64,000 nucleotides of DNA from Bacillota bacterium (GTDB lineage: Bacteria; Bacillota; Clostridia; Acetivibrionales; JANLFN01): NCBI GenBank assembly GCA_023421675.1, contig JAEZTC010000002.1:372001-436000 (forward strand), written 5' to 3'. How positions within the stretch are numbered: the stretch's first letter is position 1; each line of letters opens with the position of its first letter. Below are positions 1 through 8,431 of this stretch, piece by piece. The translations under genes and the position numbers were made by a program. Below the pieces are notes generated by a model. The model was given only the letters and a program-made list of their open reading frames with translations, did no database searches and was not told the origin of the DNA.

Positions 1-155
1 TGCCTGAGAGATTACAGCATAAATGCCTTGCCCCTTCGGCGCCTTGACGGTCTCTCCAGAGATGCGTCCATTCATGGTCTATCGTAACCTCTGCTGCTGT
101 TACTTTACCTGAGAGTATAACTCCTTCGGTGTACCTTTATGGCATCTCTCCCATG
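1..155 (-). promoter_or_regulatory. Tandem glycine riboswitch (both aptamers)
   Basis: Read on the minus strand, two similar aptamers follow each other. The first (about 153-107) runs from GGGAGAG through ACACCGAAGGAG to ACTCTCAGG. The second (about 62-1) runs from CTGGAGAGA through GCGCCGAAGGGGCAA to ATCTCTCAGG. Paired GGAGA / CCGAAGG / CTCTCAGG blocks joined by a short linker are the hallmark of the cooperative glycine riboswitch. The controlled gene lies off the left edge; glycine cleavage or glycine transport is expected from the family but cannot be seen here. Confidence 0.93.
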
Positions 156-189
156 AATATCATTCGCCAGTTATTAAGTTTTCATAAAA

Positions 190-218
190 ATTATAATGTT
201 ATTTGAAAACTATGTCAA
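190..218 (-). promoter_or_regulatory. Promoter of the glycine riboswitch transcript
   Basis: On the minus strand there is a TTGACA -35 (213-218) and a TATAAT -10 (190-195) separated by exactly 17 bases, an ideal sigma-A promoter. Transcription would start near 183, just ahead of the first aptamer and after the end of the upstream gene. Confidence 0.85.
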
Positions 219-250
219 TAAAATGCATATAAAATAAATAATATTATGTT

Positions 251-1234
251 TTATTTAATTGCCTTATATAGTTCATCTGCTTCAGGCGGCATTATAGATA
301 TCATTTCGCCGTCTTTCAGTATGTATTTGTTTTTATTTTCAGTCGTCTTTCCTATAATAGTGGCCTTAATTCCGACAGCTTCCAGCTCTTTTATCAAGCC
401 TTCCCCATTTTTACATGTAATCAGCATACAGCCGCTTGAAATAAGCTTTAACGGATCTATTCCATAAATTTGTGCTATAGCCTTGGTTTCATCTGCTACA
501 GGAATTTGACTGGCATTAATCACCGCTCCGATGCCGGATGCTTCGGTAAGCTCCCAAACAGCACCAAGAACTCCACCTTCAGTAACATCATGCATTGCAG
601 TTGCACCAAATTTACCTGCAATCATGCCTTCCTTAACCACACTTATACTATTGATAAATGTTTTTGCTTTTTCGACAATGTTTTCATCTAAAATCTTTAA
701 TAATTCGTTTTCATTGTCTTTAGCGATGATTGAAGTACCTTCTATTCCGGCAGTCTTTGTAACTATTATGGCTTCATCAGGAGAAGCCCCGGATGTTGCA
801 ACCATTTTGCCCTCTGGACAACGTCCTACTGCAGTGCTTGAAATTACAAACCTGTTTACCGCGTTTGTTACTTCAGTGTGTCCGCCTATAATTTCAACAT
901 TAATAGCTGCTGCTGTTTCACATACATCTTTCATAATACTTTCGAGATCATTCTCAGTTGCATCTTGTGGAGCAAGTACTGTCAGCATAATTCCGACAGG
1001 CTCAGCACCGCAGGATGCTATATCATTACAGGATATATGTACTGAAAGCTTTCCTATATCGTTAACTGCCCCTGTTATAGGATCGGTTGAAATAACGCAT
1101 AAATTGTCCCCGAAATTAACAGCACTGCAGTCTTCTCCTATTTTAGGCCTTAAAACTATATCTTTTCTTACGCTTTTTATTTTATCAAGAATAATACGTT
1201 GAAGTGTCTCATTCGGTACTTTACCTATCTTCAT
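251..1234 (-). CDS. AIR synthase-related (PurM/HypE-like) protein
   Basis: A 327-residue member of the PurM/ThiL/SelD/HypE ATP-binding superfamily. The N-terminal AIR-synthase fold carries the glycine/aspartate signature IGEDCSAV (about 32-39), STDPITGA (about 49-56) and GGHTEVT (about 117-123); a second AIRS_C domain follows from about 145. HypE proteins end in a PRxC tail whose cysteine carries the cyanide ligand of NiFe hydrogenase. This protein ends in ELYKAIK with no terminal cysteine, and no hyp genes are nearby, so it is probably not a true HypE. Substrate unknown. It is last in a minus-strand run with the DUF2225 and VanW genes, 23 bases after DUF2225. The GGAGG site is about 13 bases from the ATG, which is long. 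Confidence 0.85.
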   Translation of the reverse strand: MKIGKVPNETLQRIILDKIKSVRKDIVLRPKIGEDCSAVNFGDNLCVISTDPITGAVNDIGKLSVHISCNDIASCGAEPVGIMLTVLAPQDATENDLESIMKDVCETAAAINVEIIGGHTEVTNAVNRFVISSTAVGRCPEGKMVATSGASPDEAIIVTKTAGIEGTSIIAKDNENELLKILDENIVEKAKTFINSISVVKEGMIAGKFGATAMHDVTEGGVLGAVWELTEASGIGAVINASQIPVADETKAIAQIYGIDPLKLISSGCMLITCKNGEGLIKELEAVGIKATIIGKTTENKNKYILKDGEMISIMPPEADELYKAIK

Positions 1235-1257
1235 TTATATTTAAATACCTCCGGGTA

Positions 1258-1929
1258 TCAATCCACCTTGTTGTCCTTTGCAAGCTGGAACTGGTCTCTT
1301 GCCTTTTCAAGCAGCATTGCATTGGATCTTCCTATAGGAGAGCTTATAAATTTACTGAACCATTTGATAGATTCGTCAAAATTTCCAACTCTTCGGTTAA
1401 GCTCTGCAATCATGTACATGCATGTACATTCATCAAGCTTGTCTACCGGAAGTCTTTCCTTTTCAAAAATTTCATTATAGCAATTTAGTGTGAATTGAAG
1501 GAATTCTCTTTCCTTTTCATCCTTTTTGAGTCTGTAAAGCCATGCTATGCGAAGACATATCTTAGCAAGGTCTACATTCTTTCCTTTCATGACCTGAATA
1601 TTAAACAAGGCCAGCTTAAAGGTTTCCAATGCAATATCAATAGTACGGTCTCCCTTATAGCTTCTTTTGTTCCATCTAGGAGCAATTGTTTCTGCAATTT
1701 TCCCTGCACTTTTAAAATCAAGCTGTTCAAACTTGTCGGTAAAAGATGCGTAACCACAATTTTCGCATACACTTATTTCATAGAACATAGGGTTAAGTCC
1801 TTCATAATGTACACAAAAATCGGAATCTCTGGATTCCACCTTTACAGATTTTGAACGTACCTTTGTAGCTTCAAAGTCCTTGTTGCAAACAGGGCATTTG
1901 ATAGTCTTATTATAAAGTCCCTCATTCAT
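1258..1929 (-). CDS. DUF2225 zinc-binding protein
   Basis: A 223-residue protein of the DUF2225 family, common in Firmicutes and of unknown function. Two CxxC pairs (C12/C15 in KCPVCNK and C55/C58 in VCENCGY) should bind one zinc. The C-terminal two thirds is helical with a TPR-like character (the region around LAKICLRIAWLYR and the later CMYMIAELNRRVG). No signal peptide or membrane segment, so cytoplasmic. It lies 23 bases downstream of the VanW gene and 23 bases upstream of the AIR-synthase-like gene, so the three probably share a transcript. Confidence 0.85.
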   Translation of the reverse strand: MNEGLYNKTIKCPVCNKDFEATKVRSKSVKVESRDSDFCVHYEGLNPMFYEISVCENCGYASFTDKFEQLDFKSAGKIAETIAPRWNKRSYKGDRTIDIALETFKLALFNIQVMKGKNVDLAKICLRIAWLYRLKKDEKEREFLQFTLNCYNEIFEKERLPVDKLDECTCMYMIAELNRRVGNFDESIKWFSKFISSPIGRSNAMLLEKARDQFQLAKDNKVD

Positions 1930-1952
1930 ACATTTTACCTCTGTTTCTATCT

Positions 1953-3338
1953 CTATGTGTTGTCTTTTCCAATCTTTTCGTAAGTAACACTGTTTACTTT
2001 GAACTGCTGTTGAACCGGCTTATATTTATCTTCGGAAATTTTTTCCCTTTTAATAAGCTTGCCGTTTGCGTCATAGGTCTCCCTGTATACTATTGCACGG
2101 CAACCGTTTTTTGCTTCACGTGATAGAACCTCCTGTCCAATCGGGACAGTATCGTCAACCACATACTCTACCTCTGTGGGAGGATATTCATCAAATATTT
2201 CTGATTTTAGCTTTACAGTATAATTTTTCTCAGGCTTTTGGCCCAAAATCCTAATTGTAAGATGATTTCCTTCCAAATAAGTTGAAATACAAACTGCATA
2301 TTCCGAATCATTCTTGAACTTGAAATCAATAATCCCTTCTGCAATAGTTGCATCCTGTCCGGGATCACAGTATACCGAAGGCATTGAATGCGGGGTTCTT
2401 TGGACAATTTTAAGTCCTGCTTTAAGTACGGCATCGTACAAGGTTGTTGTAACTTGGCAGATACCTCCACCTGGACTGTCAACATACCTGTTTTTCAGGA
2501 TTATTTTTGCCTCAAGATAACCATTATCTTCAGTTCGGGGGCCCAATGCAGAATCCATGGAAAAGGTATTCCCCGGTAAAATAACATAATTATCAAGCTT
2601 TTTGCTGGCAATAGCCAGATTATTTGTTCTATTCCTGTCTGCCGGGTTAAAATATGTAGTAAAGGATGAAACTATAGTTGAAATATCCTTCACATCTTCA
2701 TAAGTTATATATGGCTTCAACTCCTGCAGTTCAAGTTGGACAACAAAATTTTCCTCTTTTATATGATTTTCTACTATTTTTAAATTATTGTCAATGTCCA
2801 GAAACCAACCCGGACTATCTTTTACTACATTTACAGCACCCTTATTATATGTGACCTCAGCTGGCTTAGCGTCAGTATCAATTGTTTTTTTTAAATCAGA
2901 AAGAATTCTTGTTAGTGCCTGTAAATCAAATTCATTCTGTAATGTAATATTATGTTTTCCAAACCATAAGCCTGTAATATCCGAAATCCTTTGAAAAATG
3001 TTTCCTTCTCTACCGAACTTGTACGCTTGGACAGCAGATTCATCTATCAAATATCTGAAGGATATTTGATTCAGCGGTATAATCTTTTCCTTATCCATAT
3101 ATCGGAGAATAAGATTTTTATTATCGCTGGCACTGCATTTTTCCGTCAGTTGTGAAACTGCTTGTTCAATACTCATACCGGAAACATTTACATTCTTTAT
3201 ATAAATACCGTCGTATATCCCTTTATTATTAAGGATAATTACCGACGAAAGAAGCAACACCGCTATTAATACAAGCGGAATTATTATAAGCTTTTTTTTA
3301 TGCTTTTGAATAAAATGTAATATATTTTTTGGCAGCAT
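1953..3338 (-). CDS. VanW family protein with PG-binding and G5 domains
   Basis: A membrane-anchored cell-wall protein of about 461 residues. One hydrophobic helix (about 16-36) follows a lysine-rich cytoplasmic start. Next come a putative peptidoglycan-binding domain (about 65-190), the VanW domain (about 225-365, with PGNTFSMDSALGPR and GGGICQVTTTLYDA) and a C-terminal G5 domain. Most VanW proteins are not vancomycin-resistance factors; a role in wall binding is inferred. I chose the fourth codon (ATG at 3338) because AAGGA lies 8 bases upstream of it but overlaps the first ATG at 3347. The gap upstream holds two large inverted repeats. Confidence 0.85.
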   Translation of the reverse strand: MLPKNILHFIQKHKKKLIIIPLVLIAVLLLSSVIILNNKGIYDGIYIKNVNVSGMSIEQAVSQLTEKCSASDNKNLILRYMDKEKIIPLNQISFRYLIDESAVQAYKFGREGNIFQRISDITGLWFGKHNITLQNEFDLQALTRILSDLKKTIDTDAKPAEVTYNKGAVNVVKDSPGWFLDIDNNLKIVENHIKEENFVVQLELQELKPYITYEDVKDISTIVSSFTTYFNPADRNRTNNLAIASKKLDNYVILPGNTFSMDSALGPRTEDNGYLEAKIILKNRYVDSPGGGICQVTTTLYDAVLKAGLKIVQRTPHSMPSVYCDPGQDATIAEGIIDFKFKNDSEYAVCISTYLEGNHLTIRILGQKPEKNYTVKLKSEIFDEYPPTEVEYVVDDTVPIGQEVLSREAKNGCRAIVYRETYDANGKLIKREKISEDKYKPVQQQFKVNSVTYEKIGKDNT

Positions 3339-3364
3339 CCATAACATCCTTAAAAAATATTCTG

Positions 3365-3454
3365 AATATTATGGAAGTAAATTACTCACTCGACATTTGC
3401 ATTTTTAGTGCCAAATGCAAATGCAAATTAATTTAGTATTTACTTCATAATATT
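3365..3454. repeat. Nested inverted repeat A
   Basis: Outer arms at 3365-3382 and 3438-3454 are complementary over 17 bases with one bulged G. Inside them is a perfect 11-base stem (3394-3404 with 3413-3423, CATTTGCATTT) around an 8-base loop. It lies between thiI and the VanW gene, next to repeat B, which has the same two-tier design. Confidence 0.75.
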
Positions 3455-3463
3455 ACATATGTA

Positions 3464-3545
3464 ATAAGTTTAATTAAATTCATTAATTATTCCATCATGT
3501 CCGGTTTTAAGGACATGATGCATATGGATTTTTAATTAAACTTAT
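3464..3545. repeat. Nested inverted repeat B (second copy near 27.35 kb)
   Basis: Outer arms 3464-3478 and 3531-3545 form a perfect 15-base AT-rich stem (AAGTTTAATTAAA core). Inner arms 3493-3502 and 3511-3520 form a perfect 10-base stem, CATCATGTCC with GGACATGATG. The reverse complement of the inner part is nearly identical to 27348-27379. A copy this far away suggests a dispersed element rather than a simple terminator; there is no T-run beside the stem on either strand. Confidence 0.75.
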
Positions 3546-3587
3546 ATATATTATAATATTGCTGCCTTGGACATATATATTACATAC

Positions 3588-4772
3588 TTAATCATTATTA
3601 CTGATTTTAATTGTTTCCATATTTGCCACCGCTGTTTCAACAAGGCTATTTATGTCAAGTTTGGACTCGGATTCCTCAATTTTCTCAAGCACCGGCCTTG
3701 TTTTAGGGTGTTTTGCAACAAATACCGTACAACAGTCTTCATAAGGAAGTATTGAAGTTTCAAAGGTGTTAATTTTTCTTGCAATTTCTATTACCTCATT
3801 TTTATCCATACCGATAAGCGGCCTGAAAACGGGCATCTTTACTACTGCGTTTGTAACAGCAAGGCTTTGTATTGTCTGACTGGCCACCTGCCCTACACTT
3901 TCGCCTGTAATTAGCGCTAATGCACCAACCTTCTTTGCAACCTTTTCTGAAATCATCATCATTATTCTTCTCATAATGATGGTCATTTGCTCCAGCGGAC
4001 AGTTATCACGTATCTGAAGCTGAATATCTGTAAAAGGAACTACATGTAAAGTTATCCTTCCACAGTATGATGCCAGAATCTTGGCAAGGTCAATAACTTT
4101 TTCCTTTGCTCTTTCGCTGGTATATGGGTAACTGTAAAAATGAACAGCTTCAATCTCTACTCCTCTTTTTGCAATCATCCAGCCTGCAACCGGGCTGTCA
4201 ATTCCTCCGGAAAGTAAAAGTACTGCCTTTCCGTTTGTTCCAAGAGGCATGCCGCCGTTTGCTGGAATAATTTCAGAATAAACATAGCTGTTTTCCCTGA
4301 TTTCAAGATATATAATGAAGGATGGGTTATTTACATCTACTGTCAGTGACGGTATATTCTCAAGAATGTATCCTCCAACTTCACTGCTTACTTCAGGTGA
4401 CTGCATGGGGAATCTTTTATTGCCTCGTTTTGTTTCTACCTTAAAGGTTTTATAACCATTCTTTTTTACAAGTTCCTGAGCAAGTTCAAGTGAGTATTTC
4501 CTTATCTGCTCGTATTCAGTATCAATCTTCCATACTTTGCTTACTGATACAATGCCAAACACTTTACAAAGTCTTTGAATAGCTTCATCGAAGTCATATT
4601 CATCATTTGCAGGCTCAATATATATCCTTGCCTGTGATCTTATAATTTCAATCTTTCCAAGTCCATAAAGCGACTTTTTTATGTTATTTACAAGCTTTTC
4701 CTCAAATATAGGTCTGTTAAGACCTTTCAATGCAATTTCTCCGTAACGTACAAGTATAATAGTTTTTTTCAT
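3588..4772 (-). CDS. thiI: tRNA 4-thiouridine sulfurtransferase ThiI
   Basis: Adenylates U8 of tRNA and transfers sulfur to give 4-thiouridine; in some organisms it also serves thiazole synthesis. The 394-residue protein has an N-terminal ferredoxin-like region, a THUMP domain (about 60-165) and the PP-loop ATPase with SGGIDSP at 188-194. YEDCCTVF near 343 carries the conserved catalytic cysteine region. The rhodanese domain of E. coli ThiI is absent, as is usual in Firmicutes, where a dedicated cysteine desulfurase supplies persulfide. That enzyme is encoded immediately upstream with a 4-base ATGA overlap, so the two are translationally coupled. Confidence 0.96.
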   Translation of the reverse strand: MKKTIILVRYGEIALKGLNRPIFEEKLVNNIKKSLYGLGKIEIIRSQARIYIEPANDEYDFDEAIQRLCKVFGIVSVSKVWKIDTEYEQIRKYSLELAQELVKKNGYKTFKVETKRGNKRFPMQSPEVSSEVGGYILENIPSLTVDVNNPSFIIYLEIRENSYVYSEIIPANGGMPLGTNGKAVLLLSGGIDSPVAGWMIAKRGVEIEAVHFYSYPYTSERAKEKVIDLAKILASYCGRITLHVVPFTDIQLQIRDNCPLEQMTIIMRRIMMMISEKVAKKVGALALITGESVGQVASQTIQSLAVTNAVVKMPVFRPLIGMDKNEVIEIARKINTFETSILPYEDCCTVFVAKHPKTRPVLEKIEESESKLDINSLVETAVANMETIKISNND

Positions 4773-5923
4773 CTTTTTCCTCCGTAACTTATTCTAGGGA
4801 TGATGTCCTTAATAGCATCAACGGTATATTCAATATCTTCCTTGTTTATAAACTGTGAAAAGCTGAATCTTATTGCTCCCTGTAAATAACAGGAATCTAT
4901 ATTCATAGCTTTAAGCACATGACTTGCTGTATTTTTCCTTGATGAACAGGCTGAGCCTGTTGATACGTATATACCTTTCTCTTCAAGGTGGTGAAGCATT
5001 ACTTCCGACTTAAGGTTTGAAAAGGCAGTATTAAGTATATATTGTGATCCGTCATCAGGAGAAATTACAAGGTATCCGTCTGTTTTTTCCTCAAGCTGTG
5101 TTATAAAAAACTTTTTTAGTTTTGACAGCTTGCTGTTATTTTCTTCAAGAGACTTAAATGTTATTTCAGCTGCAAGTCCAAATCCGCTTATACCCGGGAC
5201 ATTTTCAGTACCCGAGCGAAGCTTGTTTTCCTGCCCACCGCCAAAAAATAAAGGATTTACTTTAATTCCGGATTTAATATACAAAGCCCCTACACCCTTG
5301 GGTCCATGAATTTTATGAGAGCTTATTGACACCATATCAATTCCTGACTTTTTGGGATTTAATTGAAGCTTTCCATATGCCTGAACACCATCAACATGAA
5401 ATACTGCGCTGTTGTTTCTGGATTTAATAATCTGGGCTGCTTCTTCTACAGGCTGTATTGCACCCGTTTCATTATTAACATAAATAAGGCTTACAAGTGC
5501 TGTTTCATCAGAGACAAGGCCTTCAAGCATATCAAGCTTAATCTTTCCGTTACTGTCTACCTCAAGAATATCTACCCTATAGCCATTTTTAGAAAGATGC
5601 TTGTACACTTCAAGTACCGATGGATGCTCAATTGCACTGGTTATTATATGATTTCCTTTGCGCTTGTTTGCAAAAAGATATCCCATTATTGCGGTATTGT
5701 TTGATTCTGTTCCTCCAGAGGTAAACAAAACCTCGCCAGGCATAACGCCCAGTGAGGCAGCAATACGCTGCCTAGCCTGTTTTACAAGTTTCTCTGACTC
5801 TATTCCTTTTGTATGAAGAGACGATGGATTGCCGTAATATTTATCATTAATTTCGTTTATATAGCTAATTACTTCATCGTATGCTCTTGTAGTAGCAGCA
5901 TTATCGAGATATATTTCCCTCAA
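4769..5923 (-). CDS. Cysteine desulfurase (NifS/IscS class, ThiI partner)
   Basis: A PLP enzyme that takes sulfur from cysteine as an enzyme persulfide. It has 384 residues, including the PLP lysine in SSHKIHGPKG (K204), the PLP-phosphate region SGGTESNN (69-76) and the catalytic cysteine in STGSACSSRK (C326). Its 4-base overlap with thiI matches the B. subtilis nifZ-thiI arrangement, so its main job is probably to feed ThiI rather than Fe-S assembly; no iscU or similar gene is adjacent. The start is TTG, supported by CGGAGG 8 bases upstream. Confidence 0.93.
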   Translation of the reverse strand: MREIYLDNAATTRAYDEVISYINEINDKYYGNPSSLHTKGIESEKLVKQARQRIAASLGVMPGEVLFTSGGTESNNTAIMGYLFANKRKGNHIITSAIEHPSVLEVYKHLSKNGYRVDILEVDSNGKIKLDMLEGLVSDETALVSLIYVNNETGAIQPVEEAAQIIKSRNNSAVFHVDGVQAYGKLQLNPKKSGIDMVSISSHKIHGPKGVGALYIKSGIKVNPLFFGGGQENKLRSGTENVPGISGFGLAAEITFKSLEENNSKLSKLKKFFITQLEEKTDGYLVISPDDGSQYILNTAFSNLKSEVMLHHLEEKGIYVSTGSACSSRKNTASHVLKAMNIDSCYLQGAIRFSFSQFINKEDIEYTVDAIKDIIPRISYGGKR

Positions 5924-6038
5924 TATTAAAACCTCCGAGCATTGTCAATTAATATATAAAAAAAGCTGATAAACTAATTTTAACATAATAATACCAAAGT
6001 GTCTGAAGTGTTTCAATTTTTCTTGCAATGAAATACAT

Positions 6039-6066
6039 TTGATTAAACTCAGCTTTTTGTTATAAT
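6039..6066 (+). promoter_or_regulatory. Likely sigma-A promoter of the membrane TPR gene
   Basis: TTGATT (6039-6044) and TATAAT (6061-6066) are 16 bases apart, about 45 bases upstream of the plus-strand gene at 6112. Confidence 0.6.
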
Positions 6067-6111
6067 AATTATTATTCTCTTATTAAAAAATTTGATTTAT
6101 GCGAGGTACTG

Positions 6112-7902
6112 ATGATACGAACGCTGTGCAAAATTGAGGAACTTCTCAAAAAAAAATGGCTGATACTAACCATTCTTGCGGCTGCAGGAGTAATTGTCTA
6201 CGTAAATAGCTTTTCTGCACCTTTTCATTTAGATGACTTTGGTTCCATATCAAATAACTATTCAATAAGAGAGCCATTTAATATAGCTGAAATTTGGAAG
6301 TTTTATTCAAACAGATTTATTATATATTTTACTTTTGCAATTAATTATTTTATACATCAAACTGGTCTGGAAGGCTACCACATAACAAATGTAGTTATTC
6401 ATATTTTTAACGGGTTTATTTTGTATCTGATAATGTATAATATACTCAGCCTTAAATACTTTAATGGTAAAAAAATTGCTACATTCAAGCGTTTTGTATG
6501 TATCCTTGCAGCAGTCATGTTTATTGTTCATCCGATGCAGGTTAATGCGGTAACATATATTGTTCAGCGTACGGCTTCGCTTGCGGCAACCTTCTATCTG
6601 CTCGCAATATTCTTCTTTATAAAGTTCCGTGTTTATGACAAGGTCAGGTATTTTGTTCTTGTAATGCTTTTTACAATACTTGCAATGTTTACAAAGGAAA
6701 ATACTATAACAATACCTTTTATGCTGCTTTTCATAGAAATTCTTTTCTTCCTTAAGGATGGGAAAACCTCCTGGAAAAAAAGGCTTTTATTCCTTTTTGT
6801 TTTATTCTTAACTGTTCCGATTATACCTGGGACAAACCTGTTTCTTCATGGTTACAGCCAGAGCGATCCTGGTGTAAGCTTCAAGGCAAGTACCTCCATG
6901 GACAGAATGTGGTACTTCTACACTTCGCTCAATGTAATAATCCTTTATATCAAGTTATTATTTATACCGAATTATCAGAATTTTGACTATAGCAACGATT
7001 ACCCTATATCTCATAATATCTGGGAGCATGGGTCTTATATATCTCTTATAATTCTTGTCTTAATATTCCTTGTTGCTGTAAAAAACTTTAAAAGGAACAA
7101 GCTAATAACCCTTGGAATTGTATGGTTCTTCATGGGTCTGGCTGTTGAATCAAGTTTTATTTCTATAAAGGATGTTTACTTTGAGCACAGGGTCTATTAC
7201 CCTCTTGCCGGCTTTGTTATTGCACTAATGGGAATTGTTTTTGCAGAGTTCAAGTCGAAGGACAGAAAAATGCTTGTAAAGAAACCATTGCTTTACTTTA
7301 CTGTGCTTTCTGCAATTGTGATAATAATGAATTCAGCCTTGACCTTAAGACGCAATTACATCTATTCAGATACGGTAAGGCTTTGGTCGGATGTTGTCAA
7401 GAAAGCCCCAATGAGTGACCGTGGGCACAGCTCTCTTGGTGCAAGTTATCTCGATTATTATGATTCTGATGATGAAAGTACAAAAAAATATCTGAAAAGA
7501 GCCGAAGAAGAGCTTAAAATAGCTATACAACAGTATCCCTACAATGATACTGCACATTGTAACCTTTCTAAAACATATTATCTTGAAGGCGAATATGATT
7601 TGGCAATAAAGGAAGCTGAAGAAACAAATAAAATAAGCCCATCTGTGTATGCTTTTCACAATATGGGCAAGGCATATGAGAAAAAAGGCAATCTTAAGGA
7701 TGCTTTATGGGCGTTCACATGTGGTTACAATAGAGATAAGAAGGCAACTTTTATATTGGATGACCTTGGAAGCTATTATTATGACCAGAAGGACTATGTA
7801 AACGCTAAAAAATATTACGAAGAATATCAAAAGTTAGCCCCGACAAAAAGTAATATAATAGCTAAAAGGCTTAATGAAATTGATCAACAGCTAAATAAAT
7901 AA
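6112..7902 (+). CDS. Polytopic membrane protein with C-terminal TPR repeats (TMTC/PMT-like)
   Basis: A 596-residue protein. The N-terminal 430 residues hold about 10-11 transmembrane helices, and the C-terminal part (about 440-596) holds three or four TPR units. The first outside loop contains FHLDDFGSI (about 38-46); paired acidic residues there are typical of the GT-C glycosyltransferase fold (PMT/ArnT superfamily and eukaryotic TMTC proteins). A sugar transfer role from a lipid-linked donor is therefore plausible but unproven. The gene stands alone on the plus strand with its own promoter, between the cysteine desulfurase and the LysM gene. ATG with GCGAGG upstream. Confidence 0.7.
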   Translation: MIRTLCKIEELLKKKWLILTILAAAGVIVYVNSFSAPFHLDDFGSISNNYSIREPFNIAEIWKFYSNRFIIYFTFAINYFIHQTGLEGYHITNVVIHIFNGFILYLIMYNILSLKYFNGKKIATFKRFVCILAAVMFIVHPMQVNAVTYIVQRTASLAATFYLLAIFFFIKFRVYDKVRYFVLVMLFTILAMFTKENTITIPFMLLFIEILFFLKDGKTSWKKRLLFLFVLFLTVPIIPGTNLFLHGYSQSDPGVSFKASTSMDRMWYFYTSLNVIILYIKLLFIPNYQNFDYSNDYPISHNIWEHGSYISLIILVLIFLVAVKNFKRNKLITLGIVWFFMGLAVESSFISIKDVYFEHRVYYPLAGFVIALMGIVFAEFKSKDRKMLVKKPLLYFTVLSAIVIIMNSALTLRRNYIYSDTVRLWSDVVKKAPMSDRGHSSLGASYLDYYDSDDESTKKYLKRAEEELKIAIQQYPYNDTAHCNLSKTYYLEGEYDLAIKEAEETNKISPSVYAFHNMGKAYEKKGNLKDALWAFTCGYNRDKKATFILDDLGSYYYDQKDYVNAKKYYEEYQKLAPTKSNIIAKRLNEIDQQLNK

Positions 7903-7931
7903 TTTAAATGATTATTGTTAATACCTATCAC

Positions 7932-8219
7932 TTATTGATATTCGGGTATGATAAGTGTATCCCCTGCATAAATATCACTTGAGTTCAAGTTATTAAGCTT
8001 TCTTATTTCATAAACTGTTTTTCTTACATCACCATTGGGATTATACTGCTCGGCTATGTTCCAAAGAGTATCTCCCTGTCTAACACTGTGTTGTATATTT
8101 ACAGAAGGTTTATAACCGTATGATGTTCCTATAAATAGAACTGTCATTAATAGTACAACCAATACTATTATAAATCCGCAAAACCTTCTTTTATTTTTTA
8201 ATACATATCTTTTATTCAT
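7932..8219 (-). CDS. LysM protein, YneA-like SOS cell-division suppressor
   Basis: A 95-residue protein with a short basic N-terminus, one membrane helix (about 13-33) and a single LysM domain (about 44-93, VRQGDTLWNIAEQYNP through DTLIIPEY). Length and layout match YneA of B. subtilis, which blocks division during the SOS response and is likewise divergent from lexA. Its promoter carries two LexA boxes, one in the spacer and one after the -10, so it should be induced by DNA damage. GAGGTGA precedes the ATG. Function is inferred from architecture and position. Confidence 0.82.
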   Translation of the reverse strand: MNKRYVLKNKRRFCGFIIVLVVLLMTVLFIGTSYGYKPSVNIQHSVRQGDTLWNIAEQYNPNGDVRKTVYEIRKLNNLNSSDIYAGDTLIIPEYQ

Positions 8220-8235
8220 AATATCACCTCAAACG

Positions 8236-8247
8236 GAACATTTGTTC
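8236..8247. promoter_or_regulatory. LexA box 1 (SOS operator)
   Basis: GAACATTTGTTC fits the Gram-positive SOS box GAAC-N4-GTTC. It lies just downstream of the -10 of the yneA-like gene, where bound LexA would block initiation. Confidence 0.88.
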
Positions 8248-8252
8248 TATAA

Positions 8253-8288
8253 TGATTATATATCGAACAGTTGTTCTATGTCAATATT
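8253..8288 (-). promoter_or_regulatory. SOS promoter of the yneA-like gene
   Basis: On the minus strand TTGACA (about 8278-8283) and TATAAT (about 8254-8259) are 18 bases apart. LexA box 2 fills the spacer and box 1 follows the -10, a strongly repressible layout. Confidence 0.75.
8265..8276. promoter_or_regulatory. LexA box 2 (SOS operator)
   Basis: GAACAGTTGTTC, a perfect GAAC-N4-GTTC, lies in the spacer of the yneA-like promoter, 29 bases from box 1. Confidence 0.9.
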
Positions 8289-8303
8289 TTTAATAAAAAA
8301 ATC

Positions 8304-8315
8304 GAACATTAGTTT
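8304..8315. promoter_or_regulatory. LexA box 3 (SOS operator at lexA -35)
   Basis: GAACATTAGTTT matches the SOS box in 11 of 12 fixed and spacer positions and overlaps the lexA -35, which allows autoregulation. It is 39 bases from box 2 and is the weakest of the three. Confidence 0.75.
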
Positions 8316-8341
8316 GATATTTTCATTTTATATGTTATAAT
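8314..8341 (+). promoter_or_regulatory. lexA promoter
   Basis: TTGATA (8314-8319) and TATAAT (8336-8341) are 16 bases apart, and the -35 overlaps LexA box 3. It lies about 90 bases upstream of lexA. Confidence 0.75.
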
Positions 8342-8431
8342 AATTACGAAATGGTAATTAATAGCTTTTTATTTTATATATTTTGGTTTTAATTATTAAT
8401 GTTGGATTAAATACTATTATGAGGTGTTACT

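Noticed and set aside
531..1202. 223-codon plus-strand open frame
   Set aside because: Lies wholly opposite the AIR-synthase-like gene, has Ser/Thr/Ile-rich shadow composition and no ribosome site.
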